DNA of 8,465 nucleotides from Prosthecobacter debontii (GTDB lineage: Bacteria; Verrucomicrobiota; Verrucomicrobiia; Verrucomicrobiales; Akkermansiaceae). The position numbers were made by a program, and so were the translations under genes. Shown piece by piece: positions 1 through 6,011 of the stretch. The stretch is from NCBI GenBank assembly GCA_945883455.1, contig CAMCXJ010000093.1:1-8465 (forward strand), in the 5' to 3' direction. Position 1 is the first letter of the stretch; every line of letters starts with the position of its first letter. The notes below the pieces were generated by a model that saw only the letters and a program-made list of their open reading frames with translations, was not told the DNA's origin and ran no database searches.

Positions 1-1477
1 AATCGCCTTTGTCGTCCTCGATCACCACTCCGAGCGACTCGTAGGCGTTCTCCGCGAACAGCGACCATTTCCCGTCCCGGATGCGCCACACACCGGCGGT
101 GCGCGTGGAGACGACGATGGTGCCGTCCTTCGCGATGGCGATGCCGGTAGGCTCGAAAAGCTGGGTGCGCCCGTAGAGATCGAGCGGCGGGGCCCATGTC
201 AGTGCGGAGTAACCAGCCGGAAGTTCCAGCGGTTTCTTGCCGGGTTCCGAGGGCTTGATGACTACGGGTTGTGGAGTCCAGTCCTCACCGCGCGGAAGGG
301 CGGGGCGGGCTACTAGGCCGCCTTCGAAGCGTGCCTTAAGTGTGTGGAGTTTGCCATCGGCGGAAACCGGAAGCGTCCAGACATTATCCTTCAACTCGCC
401 GCCCTCGACGCGGACAGCGGTGAGACCATCGGCACGGAGGCGGAAGGATTGTGGTTGATCGATTTTCCCACGCACTACGAGGGTGAGTTCCCCGTCGTCT
501 GAGATCAGGACAACCTGGGAGAGGATATTTTTCCCGATCCGGAACATGAACACGGGATAGCCGGGCTTCGGCGTAAGCGAATGACCGAGGTATTCCGCGT
601 CCAGCGCGGCGAGGCGGTCGAGGTGATCGGACTTGTCGTTGAGGTATTTGATCTGGGCTTCGGAATCGTTCATGTCGGACTCTTTGAACTCGAAATCCAC
701 GATCTCGCCGCCAGAGGTGAGCGGGGCAAGCAGTGGGCCGCCTTCCAGATATACCTTCGCGCCGTTGCCGGGGACAGAAGCCTTTCCACCGCGGCCGGAG
801 CGCTCTTCCTTGAGGTTGAGAAAACCGCCGCTCCAGATTTTCCGGACGGAGAGGAAACGCGGATCGAAGGCGTAGCTCATGCCGTTGGGCAGACCGACGG
901 CGACCGCGCGGCCACTGGTGCCGGTCATCGCCACGCGGAACACGCGGGCGCGGTCAGCGACAGGTTCTTCATCCGGAATTCCCAACGGCGAGGCGGCGGG
1001 TGGCGCGTCCTTCTTCTTGAGCATTACTTGCGCGGGGCCGGCTGCATAACCTTCGGCCAGCGTCCGGACATAATGCCAAACTGCCTCCAGATCCTCATCG
1101 GAAATTACCTCAGGCGTATACATCGGCATGATCGCGCCGTAGGCTGTGCCTTTCGTGTCGCCTTTTTCCGAGACGGCGAGCAAGTCCCACGACTTGCGGA
1201 CGGAATCGGTAAAATACGCCTTGTCCGCCTTCACCTTTTTCTTCTCGCCGGTGGCGGGAATTGCAGCTTCGCGTTCACGCGGTTCGGTGAGGAAAAGTCC
1301 GTGGAGGTTCGGGCCGGTCTTGGCAGAGGCGTCGTCCTTCGCGACCGAGTGGCAGACAATGCAACCCATCGATTCAAAAACCTCCGCGCCCCGCTGCACC
1401 GCATCGTATTCGCCCTGCCCCAAGGCGACTGCCGCCGAGAGCATGGGGATTGTCATTATCTTCATCGCCATTTTCAT
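1..1477 (-). CDS. Exported mono-haem cytochrome c / DUF6797-like / beta-propeller protein, N-terminal part (truncated by window edge)
   Basis: This reading frame is open for 492 codons from an ATG at 1477 and runs off the left edge without a stop. Residues 1-20 form a signal peptide (basic start, hydrophobic core, ALG before Q21), so the product is exported to the periplasm. A single haem c attachment motif CIVCH lies at residues 39-43 (C39, C42, H43), followed by GPNLHG at 55-60. The MPMY segment at 117-120 offers M117 or M119 as the distal haem ligand. Between them is an unusually long lysine-rich stretch (about 61-112). Residues about 175-400 contain an RAVAVGLPNGMSYAFDPRFL-like segment and a WSGGF motif typical, as I recall, of DUF6797 proteins of Planctomycetes and Verrucomicrobia. 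From about residue 415 (LPAGYSALTW, then EPTGIAIAKDGTIVVS) a sorbosone-dehydrogenase-like propeller begins. The likely role is electron transfer coupled to oxidation of a sugar-like substrate, but the substrate is unknown. Several in-frame ATGs occur in the first 12 codons. I chose the first because a GAGGA lies 11 bases upstream. Confidence 0.85.
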   Translation of the reverse strand, partial: MKMAMKIMTIPMLSAAVALGQGEYDAVQRGAEVFESMGCIVCHSVAKDDASAKTGPNLHGLFLTEPREREAAIPATGEKKKVKADKAYFTDSVRKSWDLLAVSEKGDTKGTAYGAIMPMYTPEVISDEDLEAVWHYVRTLAEGYAAGPAQVMLKKKDAPPAASPLGIPDEEPVADRARVFRVAMTGTSGRAVAVGLPNGMSYAFDPRFLSVRKIWSGGFLNLKEERSGRGGKASVPGNGAKVYLEGGPLLAPLTSGGEIVDFEFKESDMNDSEAQIKYLNDKSDHLDRLAALDAEYLGHSLTPKPGYPVFMFRIGKNILSQVVLISDDGELTLVVRGKIDQPQSFRLRADGLTAVRVEGGELKDNVWTLPVSADGKLHTLKARFEGGLVARPALPRGEDWTPQPVVIKPSEPGKKPLELPAGYSALTWAPPLDLYGRTQLFEPTGIAIAKDGTIVVSTRTAGVWRIRDGKWSLFAENAYESLGVVIEDDKGD

Positions 1478-1601
1478 AATTTTCAGAGTCCTCGTTCTAG
1501 AGAGGACCAAAGGTGGGGCATGGTGGGCAGGCTTTCAACCCCTATCCTTGCACTCGAACAATATGGTGATATCTGCGCGCCCTCCCGGTCATTTCAGATT
1601 T
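1478..1601. other. Intergenic gap between the exporter operon and the cytochrome gene
   Basis: These 124 bases separate the stop of the outer-membrane channel gene (1602) from the start of the cytochrome gene, which lies in the same direction. I see no convincing intrinsic terminator with a T-tract and no good -35/-10 pair. Beyond the hairpin near 1488-1507, nothing stands out. The gap is long enough for a promoter, so independent transcription of the cytochrome gene is plausible but not shown. Confidence 0.5.
1488..1507 (-). promoter_or_regulatory. Possible leader hairpin covering the Shine-Dalgarno of the cytochrome gene
   Basis: In the transcript, a perfect 6-bp inverted repeat GUCCUC / GAGGAC with an 8-base loop lies 10 bases upstream of the ATG at 1477. 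The 3' arm contains GAGGA, the only Shine-Dalgarno-like sequence in front of this gene. Folding would therefore hide the ribosome site. There is no U-tract after the stem, so it is not a standard intrinsic terminator. Whether it regulates anything is inference, and a 6-bp repeat can arise by chance. Confidence 0.25.
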
Positions 1602-3002
1602 TCACTTACCGCTCCAACCGCCGCCGAGAGCTTTGGCGAGGGCGGCGAGGGTGATGCGCTGGTCGGCATGGAGTTGGCTCAGCGAGAGCTCGATCCGAAA
1701 GACGCCGCGCTCGGCATCGACCACTTCGAAATAGCTGGTGAGACCTTTGTCGTAGCGTTCCTGGGAGAGGCTTTTCGTTTCCAAGGAACTCTTGAGCGCG
1801 CCCTCCAGCGAAGCCCTAGATTTCGCGAGACCCTTTAGATCGACAAGGGCATCCTCCACTTCGCGCAAGGCGATGAGCAAGGACTGGCGATAGGCGGCGA
1901 GCGCCTCGTTGTAGCGGCTGACGGCGGCCTGATAATTCGCCTTGTTCGCACCGCCGCGGAAAATCGGAGCGGCGACTCCAGCACCGAGCGAGAGCACCCT
2001 GTTTTCCCAATCGAGAAACCGCGCGATTTCGATGGATTCGAAACCGCCGCTCGCGGTGAGGCTGAAATTCGGGTAGAACGCCGCTTCCGCGATCCCGATT
2101 TCGGCGCAGGCAGCACGGAGATTCTGCTCGGCAGCGCGCACGTCGGGGCGGCGGTGGAGGACTTGCGCAGGAAGGCCGGGGCGGATGTCGGGAAGGGTGG
2201 TTTCGGTTTTGTGCGCGCCGATGGAAAAGCCGGAGGGGACTGTCCCGCAAAGCACGGCGAGGGCGTGTTCCGCCGAGCCGCGCTGGCGCTGGACGAGGCT
2301 GAGGTCGTTGTGGGCGAGTTCGAGTTCCGTGCGGGCGCGGCTGGTTGCGATGCCATCATCCAAGCCCGCATCGGTGCGGGATTTCTGGATATCGAGCGAG
2401 TCCTGGCGGCTTTTGATGGTGCTCTTCAGGACGGCGGCCTGCGTATCGAGACCACGCAGCAGGAAATACTGCCGCGCCACCTCCGTGGCGATGCCGAGAC
2501 GCTGCGAATCGAGCAACGCCACTGCGGCAGCGGCCTGGGCGGACGAGGCTTCGATGGCGCGCTTGTTTCTGCCCCAGAGATCCGGATCGTAAGCGAGATC
2601 AAAGGTGCTGCGGTAGCGCTGTTGTTCGAGGGGGACGCTCGCTCCCGGAGGAAGGTTCGCTTCGAGGGCATCGCTGGATGACCGGTTGATTCCAGCGGAA
2701 CCTGTTAGATCGAGGGTGGGGAAAAGCTTGGCGCGATCCAAGCCCACCAAGGCGCGCGAAGTTTCGACCCGCGCGCTGGCGGCGGCGAGGTCGTTGTTCG
2801 CGGTAAGTGCGCGATCCACAAGGCGGGTCAGCTCGCGGTCGTTGAACAGGCGCCACCAGTTGTCGGGCAGGGACGCGGCGGCGGCGGTTGGGGACTGTTT
2901 CCATTTCGTGCCACCGGAAGCTCCGGGAAGCTGGAAATCGGGGCCGACCATGCATGAGGCCAGCAACAGGAATCCGGGAAAAACGAGGAGACGCGGGTTC
3001 AT
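1602..3002 (-). CDS. NodT/OprM-family outer-membrane efflux lipoprotein (TolC-like channel)
   Basis: This 466-residue protein is the outer-membrane exit duct of a tripartite exporter. The N-terminus is a lipoprotein signal peptide with lipobox LASC, so C17 would be acylated, and it is followed by the MVGPDF start usual for the NodT family. Two outer-membrane-efflux repeats follow (about 55-255 and 275-460). Family hallmarks are DPDLWGR at 139-145, LHRRPDVRAAE at 282-292 and FYPNFSL at 309-315. Length matches the family (roughly 450-500). The ATG overlaps the stop of the adaptor gene by four bases (ATGA), and an AGGA lies four bases before the start, so translation is probably coupled. It is the last gene of the operon. 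The family also serves RND pumps, but here the neighbours make an ABC exporter the obvious partner. Confidence 0.95.
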   Translation of the reverse strand: MNPRLLVFPGFLLLASCMVGPDFQLPGASGGTKWKQSPTAAAASLPDNWWRLFNDRELTRLVDRALTANNDLAAASARVETSRALVGLDRAKLFPTLDLTGSAGINRSSSDALEANLPPGASVPLEQQRYRSTFDLAYDPDLWGRNKRAIEASSAQAAAAVALLDSQRLGIATEVARQYFLLRGLDTQAAVLKSTIKSRQDSLDIQKSRTDAGLDDGIATSRARTELELAHNDLSLVQRQRGSAEHALAVLCGTVPSGFSIGAHKTETTLPDIRPGLPAQVLHRRPDVRAAEQNLRAACAEIGIAEAAFYPNFSLTASGGFESIEIARFLDWENRVLSLGAGVAAPIFRGGANKANYQAAVSRYNEALAAYRQSLLIALREVEDALVDLKGLAKSRASLEGALKSSLETKSLSQERYDKGLTSYFEVVDAERGVFRIELSLSQLHADQRITLAALAKALGGGWSGK

Positions 3003-3961
3003 TGTTTCCTGTGGCGGTCGGGGGCTTCGATGAACACATCGACCTGCTGGCCGACGTAGAGCGGCAGATCTTTCGGGCGATCCAGGGAGTAGATGATCTG
3101 CAGCACGCGGGTATCGACCCGCTCGGTGCTGGAGCCGGTGAGGGAAACTTTCGGGATCACATAGGGCTCGATGCGGATGAATTTGAGCGGAAAGGTGATG
3201 GTCGGATCGCCCTTGAGATAACCGAACGCCGCCTGCCCCGCGCGGATGCGGGTGGCGTTCTGTTCATCGATGTCGGCGCGCACCTGGAGCCTCTCGGTTT
3301 CGCCCAAAATCATGGCCGGGCTCTTCGGGGAAGTGGCGGCGTATTCCCCGGCGCGGACATTGACCTGGATGATCGTGCCTTCGCGGGGCGCGCGGACGGT
3401 GAGCCGCTCGATGAGCAGATTGATGCGCTCCATCGCGGTTTCCGAAGCGGCGAGCTGTGCCTTCGCGGCGGCGAGCTGTGCCTGGGAAACGGCCACATCC
3501 TGCCTGCGGTTTTCCAACTCGTCCCGGCTGACGGCGCGGCTGTCGGTGATGGAGTTGAGGCGCTGGAGCTGGGACTCCAGCTTCGCGAGCTGCGCTTCGC
3601 TGACTGTGATCTGGGCGCGTGAGATTTCCTGCTGGGCTTTGTTAGAAAGCTGCTCCGCGAGCAGATCCCGGTCGTCGAGTTTCATCAGCGGCTGGTCTTT
3701 CTTCACGCGGTCGTTGACCTTCACCATCACCTCCGTCACGAGTCCCGGCAACGGCACGCCGATGGCTACATTTTCACTCAAGGCTTCTAGGATACCCGTG
3801 GCGGCGACGCTTTGCTTAAAGGGTTTCGCGGGCGGCATGACCGGTGGATCACCGCCAAGCACGGGTTGATTTTTCGTCTGGGCTTGGAGGGCTTGAACCA
3901 TGAGGTAGATGCCTGCGATAGCAGCCACGATTGTGCCATAGCGGAGTATTTTGGAGAACAT
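2999..3961 (-). CDS. HlyD/DevB-type periplasmic adaptor (membrane fusion protein) of an ABC exporter
   Basis: This 320-residue protein links the inner-membrane ABC transporter to the outer-membrane channel. An uncleaved N-terminal anchor lies at about residues 8-27. A lipoyl-like half-domain follows (about 52-100, with GLVTEVMVKVNDRVKKDQPL). A coiled-coil hairpin occupies about 100-190, rich in Q, A, E and K. The second lipoyl half contains VRAPREGTI at 189-197 and is followed by a beta-barrel domain with YVGQQVDVFIEA near the end. At the hairpin tip, R134, I138 and S145 match the R-x3-L-x6-S pattern used by AcrA-type adaptors to dock onto TolC. The start lies 19 bases after the ATPase stop, with no clear Shine-Dalgarno site. 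The stop overlaps the channel gene start. The absence of a long C-terminal membrane-proximal extension resembles DevB more than MacA, but that is a judgement by eye. Confidence 0.93.
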   Translation of the reverse strand: MFSKILRYGTIVAAIAGIYLMVQALQAQTKNQPVLGGDPPVMPPAKPFKQSVAATGILEALSENVAIGVPLPGLVTEVMVKVNDRVKKDQPLMKLDDRDLLAEQLSNKAQQEISRAQITVSEAQLAKLESQLQRLNSITDSRAVSRDELENRRQDVAVSQAQLAAAKAQLAASETAMERINLLIERLTVRAPREGTIIQVNVRAGEYAATSPKSPAMILGETERLQVRADIDEQNATRIRAGQAAFGYLKGDPTITFPLKFIRIEPYVIPKVSLTGSSTERVDTRVLQIIYSLDRPKDLPLYVGQQVDVFIEAPDRHRKQ

Positions 3962-3980
3962 GGGAAAACGGTGATTGAGG

Positions 3981-4730
3981 TTAAGAAGTAGGTATGGAGT
4001 GTTCGTGGATGAACTTGGGCGGGACGTTGTGGCTCTGCTGGGTGACTTCGAGAATCTCGCCGTCTTCCATGAGGGCGATGCGGTCAGCGTAGGAGAAGAT
4101 GCGGTTATCGTGGGTGACGATGATGACGGCGCGGCCGGGTGTGCGGGCGACGTTTAGGAAAAGGTCTAGGACGATTTCGCCGTTCTTGGAATCGAGGGCG
4201 GCGGTGGGTTCATCACAAATGACCAGCGGTGGCTGGTGGACGAGGGCGCGGGCGATGGCGACGCGTTGCTGCTGACCACCGGAGAGTTTGTTAGGTCGCT
4301 CCCGCCAACGATCTGCTAAGCCGACGGCGTCGAGCGCCTCGCGGGCTGCCTTGATAGCATGGCGATTCGATTGACCTTGGATGAGCAGGGGGACGGAGAC
4401 GTTTTCCGCGATGCTGAGGGTGGGGATGAGATTGAACTGCTGGAAAATGAAGCCGATATTCTTGGCGCGACAGCGGGTGAGTGCGCTGCCCGACATGCTG
4501 TGCAGCGGCTGGCCGAAGACGATGATGGAGCCGGATTCGACTTTTAACGTGCCCGCTATGGCGGAGAGTAGGGTGGTTTTCCCGCAGCCGGATGGACCAA
4601 CCAGCATGAGGATCTCGCCGGGATACGCGGCGAGGCTGACGTTTTTCATCACGTGAATGGCGTTGACCCCAGAGTTGAAGGTCTTCTCCACGTTTTCCAC
4701 TTGGACGATGGCATCGGTGGCTGGCTTCAT
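3981..4730 (-). CDS. ABC exporter ATP-binding subunit (MacB/LolD/DevA-type)
   Basis: This 249-residue cytoplasmic ATPase powers the exporter. All nucleotide-binding elements are intact: Walker A GPSGCGKT at 45-52, Q-loop Q97, signature LSGGQQQR at 149-156, Walker B LVICDEPT at 169-176 with catalytic E174, D-loop ALD at 178-180 and switch histidine H207. The FQQFNLIPTLSIAENV segment and overall length are typical of the LolD/MacB/DevA/FtsE group, which pairs with four-helix permeases. A C-terminal tail of about 20 residues (from QQSHN) follows the domain. The ATG overlaps the permease stop by four bases (ATGA), and no Shine-Dalgarno site is visible, so expression probably relies on translational coupling. 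Assignment to DevA rather than LolD or MacB rests on the partner genes. Confidence 0.95.
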   Translation of the reverse strand: MKPATDAIVQVENVEKTFNSGVNAIHVMKNVSLAAYPGEILMLVGPSGCGKTTLLSAIAGTLKVESGSIIVFGQPLHSMSGSALTRCRAKNIGFIFQQFNLIPTLSIAENVSVPLLIQGQSNRHAIKAAREALDAVGLADRWRERPNKLSGGQQQRVAIARALVHQPPLVICDEPTAALDSKNGEIVLDLFLNVARTPGRAVIIVTHDNRIFSYADRIALMEDGEILEVTQQSHNVPPKFIHEHSIPTS

Positions 4731-5887
4731 GTGCGGAAAACAGCGGCAGGTTCATACAGCGAGAGTCGGATGATACCGAGGCTAGCTGCGAAGAGGCAGA
4801 TGAGCTGGATGGCTGCGAAGACGGCGAAGGGGATGATGGTGGGCATGAAAAATGGCGCGCCGTTTTCAATCGCGCTGAAAGTGAAGCCTGCGGTGGCGAG
4901 CAGGCCGATGCCGAAGCCGATAATGCCGACAGTCACGGACTGGATGACCAGCATCATGCTGAGGCGAAAATTCGACATACCCATGGCTTTGAGTGCGCCG
5001 AGGTGCTTGAGATTATCGAGCACGAAGGCATAAAAAGTCTGGCAGGAAATGGCGATACCGACAATCAGGCCGACGATGACGGTGGTGCCGAAAGAGATCG
5101 GGATGGAGGTGTTTTTTACAAACCAGAACACGGTCTTGGTGTTGAAGTCATCGGGAGCATCGAAGCTGAAATCGCGGTTCACGTAAGCGCGGAGGCCGGT
5201 TTGTTTTTCGATTTCTGCGGCGGCGGCTTCGAGGGTAACACCGGGCATGGGTGCGGCAATCACGGCGGAAAGCATTTTCCGCTGCGGCGGGGCGTATTGA
5301 AGGGCGCGCTCGTAGGTAGTCCAGACGTATGGGCCACCGGTGAACGACCGCATGGACTCGGCGATACCTACGACACGCGCCTCGATGTCGTTGATCTCGA
5401 ATCGATCGCCGACTTTGATGGGTTTATCCGGATCGCTGGAAAGGAAGTTTACCGCGAGCTCATCGATAATGACGGTATTGGGCAAGCGGAGGTCTTCGAG
5501 TTTACCGGCGACGAGGGTTGCAGGGGCGCCTGCGAGCGAGGCGGAGTCGATACCGGTGAGCTGGATGATCTTAAAAGCGCCGTTATCGAGCTTTACGCGT
5601 TGGATACCATTGAAGAGAGGCATTGCCCAGCGGACATTGGATACCGAGCGCACCCGCGCGACATCCGTATCGCGCATCGGGGTGGTTTCGTTGACCTGGG
5701 AGACCTGCGGATCGACAACGTAGATCGGTGCGTTGACGTTTTTCAAAGTGGAAGTCGTCCATAGCATGAGGCCGCAGAAAATGGCAAGCTGCTGGAGGAT
5801 TAGGAAGGTGGCGAAAAAGATACCGAATACCAGCATCAGGTATTTAGCGGTATCGCCGAAGAGCATTTTGAGAGCAAGACCGATCAT
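4727..5887 (-). CDS. FtsX/MacB/DevC-type ABC transporter permease
   Basis: This inner-membrane subunit of the exporter has the type VII ABC layout. Using the ATG at 5887 (386 residues), transmembrane helix 1 is at about 17-43, a large periplasmic domain at about 44-260, and three further helices at about 266-290, 314-340 and 352-374. The cytoplasmic segment LGALKAMGMSNFRL between helices 2 and 3 is the conserved FtsX/MacB coupling region. The short C-terminus ends LYEPAAVFRT, a usual family ending. Length and the start near helix 1 without an attached ATPase resemble DevC (about 385 residues) rather than the fused MacB. A TTG three codons upstream (5896) is an alternative start. Neither has a good Shine-Dalgarno site, and I prefer ATG. 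It is the first gene of the operon and its stop overlaps the ATPase start. Substrate is unknown: MacB-like permeases move substrates from periplasm to outside, DevBCA exports glycolipids. Confidence 0.92.
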   Translation of the reverse strand: MIGLALKMLFGDTAKYLMLVFGIFFATFLILQQLAIFCGLMLWTTSTLKNVNAPIYVVDPQVSQVNETTPMRDTDVARVRSVSNVRWAMPLFNGIQRVKLDNGAFKIIQLTGIDSASLAGAPATLVAGKLEDLRLPNTVIIDELAVNFLSSDPDKPIKVGDRFEINDIEARVVGIAESMRSFTGGPYVWTTYERALQYAPPQRKMLSAVIAAPMPGVTLEAAAAEIEKQTGLRAYVNRDFSFDAPDDFNTKTVFWFVKNTSIPISFGTTVIVGLIVGIAISCQTFYAFVLDNLKHLGALKAMGMSNFRLSMMLVIQSVTVGIIGFGIGLLATAGFTFSAIENGAPFFMPTIIPFAVFAAIQLICLFAASLGIIRLSLYEPAAVFRT

Positions 5888-6011
5888 GCGGAACAAGTTA
5901 AGGCGTGGTTATCCCCGCGCCGACGGCAACATGATACTTGCCAAATAAGGAGGCGCAACCCGTGACATTGGCTTCCCGCGCTTTGGGATGCGTGCCCCAC
6001 GATATGGCCGC
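5888..6011. other. Intergenic region between priA and the exporter operon
   Basis: These 124 bases follow the priA stop codon and precede the permease. Besides the candidate promoter, I see no strong hairpin followed by a T-run that would end priA transcription, so read-through from priA into the operon remains possible. Confidence 0.45.
5931..5958 (-). promoter_or_regulatory. Candidate sigma-70-like promoter of the exporter operon
   Basis: On the minus strand, TTGCGC (5958-5953) and TATCAT (5936-5931) are separated by 16 bases. They match the -35 and -10 consensus at 4 of 6 and 5 of 6 positions. Transcription would begin near 5924, leaving a leader of about 37 bases before the permease ATG. 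It lies in the only sizeable gap upstream of the operon, after the priA stop. Promoter consensus in this lineage is not firmly known to me, so this is a candidate only. Confidence 0.35.

Noticed and set aside
1478..1601. Possible intrinsic terminator after the outer-membrane channel gene
   Set aside because: The only stem here is the 6-bp one near 1488-1507, which lacks a following T-run in the minus direction and lies just ahead of the next start codon.
581..1654. 357-codon plus-strand open frame antisense to the cytochrome gene
   Set aside because: It is a shadow of a GC-rich gene. The minus strand has a signal peptide, a haem motif and recognisable domains, while this frame has low-complexity composition rich in R, G and H and matches no family I know.
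2888..3622. 244-codon plus-strand open frame across the adaptor gene
   Set aside because: It is antisense to a well-recognised adaptor with conserved motifs, has no Shine-Dalgarno site and shows no recognisable domain.
5003..5764. 253-codon plus-strand open frame across the permease gene
   Set aside because: It is the reverse complement of the permease periplasmic domain. Its D, E and G richness is a by-product of codon use on the true strand.
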